Notes: a model not told the origin generated them from the letters alone. A stretch of DNA of 64,000 nucleotides from Amia ocellicauda (GCF_036373705.1 NC_089850.1:19015256-19079255); one strand, 5' to 3'; positions 1 to 13,249 are shown, numbered from the stretch's first letter. Made by a program: numbers and translations.

Positions 1-2423
1 TATGCTGCTGATTAGAATGTGTCACTCAGATGGGACTGGCTCACGCTGAGGCACTGGGTACACTATGAGCGGCTTCAGAGTTGTCAAATAAATTCCTTCA
101 GACAAACAAACAAAAACATTCACACAAATCAAAAATATCATAGTTTATCCCAGCTGTGTACATGTCAGCCATTTCACATAAGCCAAAAGGGATAATGAGC
201 CTGCTTGAAATCAGTTAAATTCTTTATAACCTGGAGTATAATTACTCAAAGTGCTAGTAAACATATAGTAAATGGGCTCTACTAAAGTAATAACACTGGG
301 TCAGTTTGTCTCCTATTTTAACCCTTTGTGAGATAATTACTGTAGCTACTGTATAAAAACTGCCATCTGCGTTCCTTAACCTAAAGTGTTTAACCATTAC
401 ATAATACACTATTATACATTTCTGTCGTGAAAGCACTTTTTCAGTCCAGGAGGCACTGTAGGCGTCCTGAACTCTGCTATACACCCAGCCGTTAGTGCAT
501 TGAACATTTTATAACTTTCTACGTGATCTCCATTGAGACCGTTTTCCCGTATGCGCGTCAAATCATTTTTATTTTATCCCTCGTAGTAACATAAGAACCG
601 AACGGCAGGTTCTGTTTTTATTTTGTTTGCATCCACTCCCCCGCACGAGCAAGTCCTGCTTATTTCAACGTTTCAAGATTTAAAAAAAAAAAAAAGAAAA
701 AAGAAACACAGATACATAAAATTAATCATCCTTATCTCGGAATTTCAGCGCTGCACACATGACCTAGATTTTCCCTTATTAGCTCTTTCCATTAAAACAC
801 AAAACTAAACTAAACTGACACAACCCCCCATCTGAAGGAAGTCATCAGTGTTTAAAATATTTTATTTCCCTTATTAATGGAACCAGGCGTGTTTCTGATG
901 AAGAAATGAACAGGCCTCTCTTTCTCTTCAGTAGCAAATAAGGACGCGTTCGAAGGGAACAGTGGATGAAAGAAAACAGTCTTTTACTGTACTGAATCTG
1001 GAGACACAACCTGTGGGTCAAAAGGGAAATTGTACCACATCAAATCACTGTTTAACTGATTGAGTTAAAGCGCTCCACTGTAGGGCTGTGCCACTGCTTA
1101 TTTGGTCATGCATTATTTTGAAAGGGGAACATTTTTACATTTAATAACTCCTAACAGCCGTGCAATAAAGAAGTTGATATACATATTGATTTTTCTGTTA
1201 AGGGCTTATCTCTTATAATTGACTAAATAATAAAAAGTAATATTTGGATCTTATTTGGTTCTGCCTAAGGTTTATGAGAAGTATAATGTGATTACAGCAC
1301 TTATAATGGCCATTCTTTGAGCGCCGGATTGCAACAGTGTGCTGTCCCCCACACCCATCCCACAGACATTTGTGCTGTGTTGTGTTGTGTTGGGGTCCAG
1401 GATGTGGACACCGATGAAAAGTGCATAACCTTTTTCTTTCCTGCTCTAGTGGGAGAATGTCTGCTTCCCTCTGCGCCAAATCAATCGCCCCGTCTCCTCT
1501 CTTTCACAGCTCTCCCTCCAGAGGCTCCCATTTGGGCCTTTGTACGGGTAGGCAGATGCGCCGCTTGAATGCCGTGCACTTCAAGGAGGAAGCGGATATC
1601 ACCTCCTGGTGTCTCTCCAGACTCCCTCCTGCGTCAGCCTTTCTTTTAATTGGGAGCTGGAGACGAGGGGCGCGCGGAGCTCAGCAGTCCTCCCACCAGG
1701 ACCCCAAGGTATCAAGAGCCGCTTGCTGACTCCCTAAAGAGGGCCGGTTTAGGAACTCGTGTTTCATCTTGGCACTTCACACACTGACACCGCAGCCCCC
1801 TGCTCTTTTCTCTCATGCTCCTTTTCTGTCCCTACTCTTCAATTGACAAGAAAAGCTCAACCTTGCGGCACAGAGCTAGCAGTGACCAGTGTCCTCTCTC
1901 AGTTGTAAAGTGCTTTGGGATACCACGGGATAAAAAGGCACTATATAAATGCAAGGCAGTCTTCTTTTTCAACATTATCGGCACACAAACTACGCACATT
2001 TTTTCTTTGTGAACCGACGGGGAGATGGCAAATGAAACCCTTTCGGATGCAGCAGGAAAACATCTGTAACCAATTTGCTTCTAGCAGGGTGTCCGTTACC
2101 CAACGATGCAGCTGCGATCGCTCCCAGTCTGGAGACGGAGTGCAGGTGGCCAGCGGGAATCAATGACAATTTAATCTCACGGACTGTCCCGAAAGCCCTG
2201 TGAACATCACCCAGTGCGCATGGGTGAAATAAGGCTCTCCAATAGCCATGAAACTTCCTTTTATTACCTGCCCAGAGGCACACAGCACAGTAGGTCTATG
2301 AATCTGGGTGAAGACTGACAAACAGGCCCATGAAAGCACTGCCATTCAAACCAGTGGTAGAAGGCTGCAAATGCCAGACTGAATGCGATCAGAGGTCCAG
2401 GACTACCAGAGATCCATTGAATA
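1..2423. other. Intergenic, no confident gene
   Basis: Mostly AT-rich non-coding sequence. A short A-rich run lies near 669-685. A more GC-rich patch at about 1480-1720 ends in a possible splice donor near 1709 (see findings). No recognisable protein is encoded. Confidence 0.6.
1905..1956 (+). repeat. Short retroposon-like tail
   Basis: The segment pairs 'aaagtgctttgggat' with 'ggcactatataaatgcaa'. This arrangement is common at the 3' ends of fish SINE/LINE copies. Only this tail is recognisable, and the class assignment is a guess. Confidence 0.3.
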
Positions 2424-2425
2424 TA

Positions 2426-3646
2426 CACTCACCTAAAGGATTATTAGGAACACCTGTTCAATTTCTCATTAATGCAATTATCTAACCAACCAATCACATG
2501 GCAGTTGCTTCAATGCATTTAGGGGTGTGGTCCTGGTCAAGACAATCTCCTGAACTCCAAACTGAATGTCTGAATGGGAAAGAAAGGTGATTTAAGCAAT
2601 TTTGAGCGTGGCATGGTTGTTGGTGCCAGACGGGCCGGTCTGAGTATTTCACAATCTGCTCAGTTACTGGGATTTTCACGCACAACCATTTCTAGGGTTT
2701 ACAAAGAATGGTGTGAAAAGGGAAAAACATCCAGTATGCGGCAGTCCTGTGGGCGAAAATGCCTTGTTGATGCTAGAGGTCAGAGGAGAATGGGCCGACT
2801 GATTCAAGCTGATAGAAGAGCAACTTTGACTGAAATAACCACTCGTTACAACCGAGGTATGCAGCAAAGCATTTGTGAAGCCACAACACGTACAACCTTG
2901 AGGCGGATGGGCTACAACAGCAGAAGACCCCACCGGGTACCACTCATCTCCACTACAAATAGGAAAAAGAGGCTACAATTTGCACAAGCTCACCAAAATT
3001 GGACAGTTGAAGACTGGAAAAATGTTGCCTGGTCTGATGAGTCTCCATTTCTGTTGAGACATTCAGATGGTAGAGTCAGAATTTGGCGTAAACAGAATGA
3101 GAACATGGATCCATCATGCCTTGTTACCACTGTGCAGGCTGGTGGTGGTGGTGTAATGGTGTGGGGGATGTTTTCTTGGCACACTTTAGGCCCCTTAGTG
3201 CCAATTGGGCATCGTTTAAATGCCACGGCCTACCTGAGCATTGTTTCTGACCATGTCCATCCCTTTATGACCACCATGAACCCATCCTCTGATGGCTACT
3301 TCCAGCAGGATAATGCACCATGTCACAAAGGTCGAATCATTTCAAATTGGTTTCTTGAACATGACAATGAGTTCACTGTACTAAACTGGCCCCCACAGTC
3401 ACCAGATCTCAACCCAATAGAGCATCTTTGGGATGTGGTGGAACAGGAGCTTCGTGCCCTGGATGTGCATCCCACAAATCTCCATCAACTGCAAGATGCT
3501 ATCCTATCAATATGGGCCAACATTTCTAAAGAATGCTTTCAGCACCTTGTTGAATCAATGCCACGTAGAATTAAGGCAGTTCTGAAGGCGAAAGGGGGTC
3601 AAACACAGTATTAGTATGGTGTTCCTAATAATCCTTTAGGTGAGTG
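2426..3646 (+). mobile_element. Tc1/mariner (DD36E-type) transposon, copy 1
   Basis: A complete 1221-bp element flanked by TA on both sides (2424-2425 and 3647-3648). The terminal inverted repeats are about 29 bp and begin CACTCACCTAAAGG (2426-2454 and 3618-3646). It contains one uninterrupted transposase frame. A second copy of identical length lies at 43626-44846, and I count about eight base differences between them. The TA target duplication is the family norm. The high identity and intact frame suggest recent movement. Confidence 0.95.
2574..3614 (+). CDS. Tc1/mariner transposase, DD36E spacing, full length
   Basis: A 346-residue transposase that would cut and rejoin the element at its terminal repeats. 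Residues about 1-110 hold paired helix-turn-helix DNA-binding regions, including a 'SISQSAQLLGFSRTTISRVY' recognition-helix stretch. The catalytic domain follows: Asp155 in WSDES, Asp246 in QQDNAPCH and Glu283 in NPIEHLW. Thirty-six residues separate the last two acids, rather than the 34 of classical Tc1, which points to the DD36E group (described as Incomer; name from memory). The ATG at 2574 gives the only full-length frame and sits about 120 bp inside the left terminal repeat. Compared with the second copy, residue 158 just after WSDES is Pro instead of Arg, which could harm activity. Whether it is expressed is unknown. Confidence 0.93.
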   Translation: MGKKGDLSNFERGMVVGARRAGLSISQSAQLLGFSRTTISRVYKEWCEKGKTSSMRQSCGRKCLVDARGQRRMGRLIQADRRATLTEITTRYNRGMQQSICEATTRTTLRRMGYNSRRPHRVPLISTTNRKKRLQFAQAHQNWTVEDWKNVAWSDESPFLLRHSDGRVRIWRKQNENMDPSCLVTTVQAGGGGVMVWGMFSWHTLGPLVPIGHRLNATAYLSIVSDHVHPFMTTMNPSSDGYFQQDNAPCHKGRIISNWFLEHDNEFTVLNWPPQSPDLNPIEHLWDVVEQELRALDVHPTNLHQLQDAILSIWANISKECFQHLVESMPRRIKAVLKAKGGQTQY

Positions 3647-3648
3647 TA

Positions 3649-6600
3649 ATTACCTATTGTGTACTAATTGTGCGTCAGTTCTTGAAGGTCTGCTGAGTGG
3701 TATTTCATTAAACAAAACTGTAACTACTCCTGTTGCCTTATTGTCAGTGAGATAATGTGCATTTTGATCAATGATAGCCTTTAACTATCATGAATTATAA
3801 AGTGCCTGATGTCTGAAGTGGTCTCCCATGCAATTGCTTCCAGTAGTCTAAGCAAGTATATGCCACTCCTGACTCCGCACTGTGTGTAGTAATAAATTAC
3901 TGCTGCTGGTTCATCTACCTGCAGTGATTTCACTCATGTCATCCGGATCTTAGACTGAGCGAGAATTAAACGGCTCTGTGGTGGGTGGTGTGCTGAAAAC
4001 ACTCATTTGTTTATGTCTGCTGATCTTAATTAAATCGTTTATTTTATTGGTGGTTGTTTCTTAATTTAATTTCTGAATGTCCCTGTTGATGTTATTTCCT
4101 ACAGGATACGATTAGGACGAAAATTGATTTTGCATTAGAGACAACTGTTTCTTGGTTGTGGCGATAGGGGCGTTTTACAAGAAAAATCGTGTTGCTCGTG
4201 ACCTATTAGGAATGATTTCTTTCTACATTTGAGAAACCACTTCAGGGCCGAGCTTTCTGAGAACACCATCCTGTTTTATTTCTTTTCTGTTGTTTTAATT
4301 CATTTGTTAAAAGTCTTTGAAGCTAATTCCAAGGTTTAAGAGAGTACAGCATAACGGATATACTATAGTGTATTCCTGAACTTTATTCCTGTTAATGAAC
4401 TGCAGTATTCCTTGCATGTCTTAGGTTTATTTTTTCTTCTTTTTTAAATAACGGAGGTGCGTTTTTAAAGGTCAGGGTGTCTTCTAGTTCTAGGCAGCAC
4501 GCAAAACCATCGATGAAGAAGGCTGGCTGTCTGTGGCTACTTTAGCCATCCAGCACCGGTGAGGGGATGAAAAACCAAATGATTTTTCCAATCGATCTCT
4601 GCAAGATCAAGTATCTACACATCTGTGTTCCTTTCGATAGCATTGACTGGGTTCATGACTCATTTTGCTGTGACTTTAGCAGGAGAATGCGTCCCGATCC
4701 CAATCTCTGATTACGACGTTACAGTTTTGTTCTGTTGTCTTTTATTATTATTCAGCAATGCATAAATGCACATGCAGTTGTTCTTGTTTTTATGAAATCA
4801 CCAGATTGCTTTTCCCATAATACATACATACATACATACTGTACATAATGAGAAGAAGGAAACACATCTGATGGATAGAAAGGGTGGCTCTGTGATTTAG
4901 GATTACTTCTATCAATAATCCAAATTGGGGAAAAAACATATCTTGTGAATTTTGGATTTGTTTTCAGAGGGGATTAATTAAGACTATTGTGCATGCACGG
5001 GTGCTTATCCAAATCTATTCCAGTCCTAACCTACCGAACGTGCACGAGTAATTATTTCTCTAATTGAGGTCATCCTCACTTATTCATTTGTAAATCAACT
5101 CAAGTCTCCGCTCCGTAGAAGGAAAATCTGCGATCACTTCGGTGGCTGAATAATTACTACAGTATTTTTTTTTAAGCAGGACATGGAGCTTTTATTGTTC
5201 AATCAGCATATATTTTACTTTATCTTTTAACCGGCATGTGTTTTCACTTCAAAAGTGAAGCTTCTGTAAGATTTTTAAAAGCACCACACACCGTGCACAT
5301 TTCACTGTCAATTAAGCAGCATTTTCTCTTAATGGAAAAGTCAGGCGATTCCTCCCAACTGCAAGATACAGATAACGTCACCCACTCACATCTGGCTTAT
5401 TCATGCTTTGGCCCGTCAGTGCAGTTTATCTCAACTTTGCAACTGGATTGTGATCAAATTGGTCCATATCATTGTTTTTCACTTGTAAGAAGGCAGTTCC
5501 AAGAAAGGGAATGTGTGAATGTAAATGCACGGTCATGCCTAGAAGAATGACAAAGTACTTGACATAATGCTTTAATACGTTGATGCTGTTATTCATCAAC
5601 TGACTGATCCGAACCCACCCATAGCACCCAGGGGTCATCTCTTACAATACACTCAACATGGGAGTTGACATACCAGGCTGAAGGCAAGGAAGAGTCCTTC
5701 ATCTGCGTGACCACAAAATCATTTTCCCTTCGTTTTTTCTTTTAATTTGTCTTTCATAGTCAAAAAGAACACCTTGGGAGGGCTCAGTTCATGTGACTGT
5801 ACTGTCAAAGCGGTGCGGGAGGAGCAGTTAATAGGTTGTGTAGAAATCCTCGTGGTGTGTGTGACAAATGTGTTTCCACCATGTGCCTCAGAGGAACAAT
5901 TAAAGATGCTGAATCGAAACCTGCGCCGAACGCAACTGGTGCACAATCGGAGGTCTAAAAGCAGGCTGCTGCAGGCCGGATTTAATAACTAGGTGACTTG
6001 ATTAATAATCAGTGCTGTTGAGATAATTAAATAGTGCAATATAATTATAACGCTTAAAGGTAGTGTGGGTGTGCACCTCATTATTATAGCTATTATTTCG
6101 TAGATACGTTCATATGAGGAGACTTGCATGTGTTCACAAACGGTTACACACAATGCTCTGCACATACACAATATTTCTGGTGTAACAACCTCGCTATACA
6201 AATTGGAATGAACACATTACAGTGAATAACATGGGAATGGCCTACAGGTGTAATCTAAACCGATACATCACATGGAAATATGGGATGTAGGACACTGTGA
6301 GAATAAGCCTGTGACCACAGCTGGTAACAAGTCTGGAATATCATGCTTTTCCAGGGAAAAGTTTCTGATTTCATCTAGGCTTGACATTACCTTTAGAACA
6401 GATCCCCAAAAGGACAATGTGTACCAAAAGAAAAGCATAACCCACAGGTACCCTAGGAGAAAGACAAGAAATTAGATAACTGTGAGATGTTTGCGTTTCC
6501 TCCTGTGCCTCTGTAAGTGCTAGGAACACCTGTTTGAAAGTGGTTATAAGGAAGCTGCACACAACTGTTAATTTCATCTTTCCTGCAAGCCAAAATATAA

Positions 6601-9600
6601 GAAAAGGGTGAAAATAAATTAGTTTGTGGGGGGAGGGGAAGCAATTACACTGAATCAATCAAATGTGTTGCGTATACTTTTATAAATTGGAACCTATTCT
6701 TACAAATGTTTAATCCCATTACTACTCCTTAGTTTAGCCCCCATCTCCATCCTGTCCTGGAGTGCGTTCTGCCATTACTTTAATATACAGGCGACTGTGA
6801 AAAGCAGTGCTGGTTAATTTAATCAGAACTAACAACTGTGTTTGATAGCGGCACGCTAATGGACATGGGCTTGAATTCCTATTCATGTGAAATGCGTAAT
6901 CTCGACGAAAACGTCTGTCGCGAGGGCGAAATGAATGACTTCACAGCCGGCGACGTCATACGTCTCCTTCCTGCAGATTGGTTTGCTTGAATGAGTTCAG
7001 GTCGAGTTAAGAGCGGACTGTGGCTAACCGCTGTAAAGCTGGAGCTTCAGGTTTTCTTTGTGTCTGCTGGGTGGGGCTCCGGCTGTATTGGATGAAGCCT
7101 TACTGATACTGGATGGATGGGTAGATCTGTGCATTGCTGTTTTTCAGCAGGGGAAAGAGACTGATATCCTTGAAGGTTGGGGTTCCTGTAGGTTTTTTTA
7201 AGTAACTTTCCATTAGAACCATATTGGTTTGACTTCATATCCTTAGAACGACTTAATTTAGAGTAATTATGACCTGTGAGTCACTTGGTTGGAGTCTCAG
7301 TCTGTAGAGAGCAATGCATTAGGGTCTACACTGAACTCCTGTTCTGTGCAAAGTGCCTCTCCCCACCTGAGAGGGATCATTGCATCCCTTTGCAGCATCT
7401 GGCAAAGTGATCTGCTGTCTGATTGTGGTGCTTGCATCGTCATCGTGTGAGGTTCCAGCTATGGCCTTTCTTTTGCATCTGTCTCCTGCAATTGCTTAAT
7501 AACGCAACGGGAGCTGCCGATATGCAGTAAGAGAGCTGGAATTCCGAGCGGAGAATTAATTACTTCTTTGTGAAGCCGTTTGGCAGCGTTTTGCCCCTGG
7601 GCTGTCTCAGCGTGTGTCCTTTAACTCTCCCACTCCTTATAATTTGATTCACTCGATCCCTGCTAAGAAGTAATATTAAGAAAGCACGAGACATGAACTG
7701 TTGATTTATTGACAAGCCTCTGTCTTCAATTGCCGTTTGTGGATCATTAACGATGAGCTGTAGAAATGGCGCCACACAAAATCCGGTATTTTTATTCGCT
7801 TAATTCGGTGTCCTGCACTCGTTCAAAGACTGATGCTTCTTCCAGTGAGGTCACCTTTAGTTTCCCATTACCCCTCTACAGTCACACTCCAAGACTGGGC
7901 AGAACAAGGCAGGATGGTCAGTCGCCACACTGATTAATTGACCTCATGCAAGTGGCCCTCTGAAATCCACAATTGTAGCACTGTGAGAGACAAATAGATG
8001 CCACAGTCAGAGATTTCCATAGCTTTTTAAAGCAATGAAAAAGCAATCATTCTTAAAAGAGGTTTGAATACGTTACCTTTCTAACTGACAACATTGGAGT
8101 TTTTTTTCCATAAGTGAGCATTGTTAGTCTGCATTGATCAAATACTTTTCTCTTCAGACAGCGTGCTGTTTCTTCCACTCCATCCCAGTTTCACTCTTCT
8201 TTTGATTTCTTCCATAATATCCCCATCTGCACTGATTTGTATATATATAAACAATCAGGCTCTTTCTCAAGGTCCTTTTGGTTTGAATAGGCCACATACA
8301 CAATCATACCCTCTCTCCCTCTCACTCACCCTTTTTCACTGCTGTTTAAATCGATGGGGAAACGCAGTTTCTCTCAGTGTGGGCAGAAGTCACTGCACAT
8401 ATGAAATGAAGAGAACATGAAATGTAAAACTGATTTCTTCTGATCTAGAATGCTTCTACTAATACTTTAATTTTACCTGAATAACCAATATATAAAATGG
8501 GAACAAAGCATGATTAAAATCTGTCTTACATTCTGTGAAAACAAAACAAACAAGCAACCAAGCTCTCACCAGTCGTTTGAGTCTTAATTGCATTTTTTTT
8601 CCGGGCTTTTATTTCCATTGTTATGCAAATGTTGTGTCTTACTCAATTATTGTAAATCATCTAATGTGGAAACAGTAATATATTGAAGTGAGCAAAAGTG
8701 ACATTGAAATAATACAGCTGGTGACAAAACACCACCCACAAAATAGAGCACACTCAAACTCACATCTGGTGTCTAGGCCTCGTGAGTCACACAGAGGGCT
8801 GATAATTATACCCTGAGCAAAGGAAGTACTGTCAGAAAATTTGACAGTCCCACTAATTTCAGGGTGGACTTTTAATATTCAGATTTGCTCCAGCACTTTC
8901 AGAGTGCCATATTGGGAGAGTTCATCTGAAACCTTGTGTGATACAGTTTAAAGATGAGCAGTTACTCTGGGCAAACACTGTAACACTGATTCTGTGGAAT
9001 TGAAATGAGAACATTGTAATAACCAGCCCAGTTTAAGTTATAATAATAATAACTTTGGGGATTCTCTTATTTAAAACCTAATAAATTAAGTTGAAATCTT
9101 TATCATGAAATAAGACATTAGCATTTAACAACTAATTGCCTGGAGAATGGAGAGGCTACTATAAAACACAATGGACCAGGACCAGTGCATCAGTGATTTT
9201 AAGGTATTAACAGGACCATAAAACAAAATGTGCCATTTGTGTTTGTGGCACAGGTGGCGTTACGGGAAGGAAGAGCAGGACCTTGACATAGCTTATTAAA
9301 GGGGATAGCACTAACCTGTAGTGATCCCCCTCCCCCGTCTTTCTTGCTCCCAGTGCAGAAGAGGTTAACAGTAATTTATTTCTGCACACTACTGATTACC
9401 TTGAGGGGCACTTAGAGAGAAATTGTCAGAGCGTTTAATAGGGCTCCAGTTTTTGCATTGACCATTGATGTATGGGCTTATGTGCCTGCAGGGCCGAATT
9501 CCTTCGAGGTTATGATTTGGAATGATTGCATATTTATAGAATCTGCGGCCAAATCATTTGTTTTTTGTTTGTTTCTTGACGGTGTTGGGTTGTGCACATT

Positions 9601-11440
9601 TGTACTACATTTCTTTTCCCTTCTGAAAATTAAGGACTTTCCCGAGTTCTCTAAGAGTGTCTTGGTGGGCTTGCGTTGCTATTGATACAGTCCTGGGGGG
9701 GTGGTATATGGAGAATGGTTTCCTCATGTTTAGGATGGGAAGGGGACCTGGGTATAATTATATTGTTTGTTCACGGTTTGTTTTATTTGCTTCTTAAAGA
9801 ATTACAGTGCGTATCTGGAGCGTCTGTGTGCATTGTCTGCAGGTAATTGAGAGGAAAAGGAGGGGGTGGCTTAATTATTGCAATTAAGCCATCGGGAGCT
9901 CAGGTGGAATACTTACCAGAAGTTCCTGCAGCCTCTTGGCACGACTTGCCTGGAAGAATGACAAAATGAAGATAAACGAAAAGAAGGGAAACAGAGCTAT
10001 TGAAGGAGACAATCGAATAATTGAATGACGCAAAACTGAATCAGCCGGATTCTCCAGCAGCTTAGTCCCAATTGAGATCACGTATCCCCTGTCAAACTGG
10101 GCTTCCCACTGTCTTCTTCTGATAATGGAAATAATGGAAACTACTGAACAGTGACCAGTGACACCCCCCCAACACACACACACAAACTGTGAAAACTCAC
10201 CGCGCTAACCGGCTGTACACAATACAATACGCTACAATCCTGGACAATGCCAGATGGAATTCCACAAACAAGAACAGCTCTGAAAATAGAATTGAGAATT
10301 GGCCATTATCACGACTAATCGCTGTAAATGGAGGGAGACACATTTTTAAACAGGATTTTGAAAATAGTTTGGAATGAGTAAGCAGTGCAGCTGCTCTTAG
10401 CACTTCACCGAAGAGATTCATGTCTGCAGTTGACAGACTTAGTTGAGGATGCTGACCAGTGGATGAAGCTGCTAGTCAATTTGACAATCACACTAGTCAA
10501 TGGTACCCAGTGGCTTTAATACATTTCTCAGGTGAAGGCCTGATATTTTACACACAGCCCAAATGTGCATTTAAAAAGTTTAGTTTGAGTCAAGAATGTC
10601 ACATGACAGAAGCTTTAATGATCTACATACCAGCTCATGCCCCAGCTCACCTGTGTATGGGGACCTTTTTCATCCATTACAGAAGACGACAGAGTCATAG
10701 GCCAAGCTCATGGAATCACAACGTCCTTAAAATAATGAGAAAGAGACCTGGGTGCCAAGCCAAGCACATACCTTTACCTACCTGTGGATTTATTTGGACA
10801 AACAAAATGTGCACCTGAAGGGTGATGCTGCCCATCTCCTTTACTCTTGTTAGGCAGCCTACACAGTGTATGCCCTGATTGTTTGTAGAATTAGTTGTTG
10901 TTGAGTTTACACACAATTCTGTAATTAATTGAAACTGCCATGTTACCCTACATTATATATATCTCAGCACAAGGGCACCCCCACTCCAGCCTCATTTGTG
11001 TATCCAACCCAAGCAGAAATACATGCAACAACCCCTTCCCTTTCCCAGCATGCATTGCATTTCTTACCCACCCTTCTACTCCAAACACCACCTTCTGCCC
11101 AGTGGGTCATCCTGCCCTTAATCTAGCGAATCAAGGCCAGAAATGTATGCCTGGTCTTGAGTTACTTACAACTTCTAAGTCCAAATACTAAGGGACCCCA
11201 AAAAAATGGGGCAGAGCAGAATTTGTCATTAATTTGTCATTAATTAAATGGTAAACGTGAGGGGGCTTCAATAGTTTATTGGTGAACCTGCTGCAGTGTA
11301 GTGAAAAATACAACCACAGTGACAAACGGTGATGTAGGAAGGTGGGTTTTGGAGGACTGGAGTCACTGTAGTGTTCTGGGAAAATGTATTTTTTATAGCC
11401 CCTACATTATTCCCGGAAAAAGACAGGTGACCCAGTTAGG
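3649..11440. other. Intergenic region upstream of pnoc
   Basis: About 7.8 kb without a recognisable coding exon, mostly AT-rich with short simple repeats such as CATA units near 4822-4840. A CRE-like GACGTCAT lies near 6952. Conserved regulatory elements are possible but cannot be shown from one genome. Confidence 0.55.
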
Positions 11441-11454
11441 TGGTACGTCGTCTT

Positions 11455-11620
11455 TGAGTCAGTAACCGTGGCTATCTATCTATCCATCTATCTATCTGTC
11501 TGGCGTCTTACGTAGGAAGGTGTCTACCCTGCGTGTGTGAGGGAGGGAGAGAGCAGGCAGGGAGGATGGAGCAAGGGGAGGGGCACATCAGTATAAGAGA
11601 GCACCATGACAAGAGCGCTG
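11455..11620 (+). promoter_or_regulatory. pnoc: Predicted pnoc core promoter
   Basis: A TATA-like GTATAAGA sits at 11591-11598 and predicts a start site around 11620. Upstream are an AP-1-like TGAGTCA (11455-11461), a CTAT/CCAT microsatellite (about 11472-11501) and a CRE/C-EBP-like TTACGTAG (11508-11515). Transcription factor use is inferred. The location is supported by the strong splice donor at 11703/11704 and the absence of another candidate first exon between it and the coding exons. Confidence 0.55.
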
Positions 11621-11703
11621 TAGTTACTCCCAGAGCTGAAGACAGGACAGTACTGCCACACACAGACGCAGAGCCCGGACACACTGCTGCACAACACACT
11701 CCG
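11620..11703 (+). other. pnoc: Predicted pnoc non-coding exon 1
   Basis: The sequence from about 11620 ends at ACTCCG/GTAGGT, a good donor at 11704. It has no in-frame link to the coding exon and would be 5' UTR, as in mammalian PNOC, whose first exon is non-coding. The transcription start is approximate. Confidence 0.5.
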
Positions 11704-12154
11704 GTAGGTTCACTGTGGTCTTCTCTCACTTCTCACCTGGGGGAATGGGAGAGGGTGCGATATGGGTTATACTTATCAAAATGTTCTCTGGATGCTCTCT
11801 GTTGTGTGATTTTCACTTTGTGGCATTTCTCATATTATTTCTAATACAAGTCTAACATTTATTTTACATTCTATTTATTTTTAGGAGTCTCCATGTTTGG
11901 TTGACTTGCTGTCTACTCTAAATGTTTTACTTAATTCTTTACCAGATCAATATTTAATTATTTGCTCACTTAACCTACTGAAGTACTGGTAAAGTTGCCA
12001 AATATTACCTTTAGGGTGTTTTCTTTTTAAATATAAGTAATATTAATAATAATGATAATAATTTAATCTAATTGACTGATACCGATTTTGTTTCCAACAA
12101 TATTTTTCAACTCCTGACAATATCCAACAGGCTCCTACAGCTGTGTGTTAGGGA

Positions 12155-12160
<6 letters not shown>

Positions 12161-12222
<62 letters not shown>
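12161..12222. repeat. (GA)n microsatellite
   Basis: About 31 uninterrupted GA units in pnoc intron 1, preceded by a degenerate GA-rich stretch. It is likely polymorphic. Confidence 0.98.
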
Positions 12223-12225
<3 letters not shown>

Positions 12226-12789
12226 GTTAATACAAAGATAGGAAGTTTTTAACTGAAAACTGTCAGTCCATTAATTGCACTTAATTTAGAATCATGTAGG
12301 TTAAACGGGTAACTACAAAAAGACACTCTGCATTTTTTCCTACAGCCGATTCATTTGGATCATATTATTGTGCCAGCAAATATGGTTCAACAAACCTACT
12401 TCTTGCGCTTAGATTTTACACCTGTAGGGATGAGCTTTTTCCCTGCATATATGACACTCTGTTGTTAGTTATTTTATTCCAGAAAATCCATGCACTTTTG
12501 CATTGCTGTTCTTATTACCGTTTGGTAAACTTATTTACCCTTATGCACGCGTGTTTTCAATTGCCTTCAATTACCTTCTCACAACCAGAGCTCTGTGCCA
12601 TCTGTGGTTATTTTTATAATATTACAATCACATTTGGTATAAGCTTAGACACAGCGAATAATAGGGATAGCATTATTGCTAATACTAAAATAAGATGATT
12701 ATTATTGTTATTATTTCAGAAAGCAGCTATAAGTGCAAGCTTTAGCAGACTTTTTAAAGGTACTGCACCTGGAGAAGTTGCAGATGACC

Positions 12790-13095
12790 CGCTGTGCTCA
12801 GGCGCGGTGCGATGCTGCGGGAGGGTCGGGGCGCGGAGGTGCCGCAGGTCGGCGTGGGCGGCCCGGCTCGGCGAGGGTGTGGGCACGGAGACCCTGCTGG
12901 GAGGAGACCGGGCTGGAGGATGAATTCATCCGCAGTTGTGAGCTTGTCTATATGCCATGCTTTCCAGTCCTGCTGCTCCCGCTTTCAGCCGGGCTGCGGC
13001 TCTAGGACGCGGGGTCCCGACCGGTGCGTCCGGCCGCCTTGACTTCCACCGACCCGCACGTCCATCAGGTGGAAGAGCCGCGGGGCGGTCGTCTC
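12790..13095. promoter_or_regulatory. CpG-rich islet in pnoc intron 1
   Basis: A roughly 300-bp block with many CpG dinucleotides inside otherwise AT-rich sequence. It could be a second promoter, an enhancer or a non-coding RNA start. Three overlapping open frames here reflect scarcity of stop codons in GC-rich DNA and match no protein I know. Confidence 0.4.
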
Positions 13096-13249
13096 ACAAA
13101 AACAGCTGGACTCCTGAAACATACATATTTGTCACTGGGTTAGTAGACTTGTGTGGTAGTATTTTTTGTTACTGTCAGGAAAAACAACACCAATTCGCAC
13201 TTATGATTATGATTATAGGTTTTTCATATATGACATTTTCTCACCACTG

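Noticed and set aside
2494..3226. Minus-strand open frames of 63-85 codons, repeated at 43694-44426
   Set aside because: They are shadows of the DD36E transposase frame and occur in both copies at the same place.
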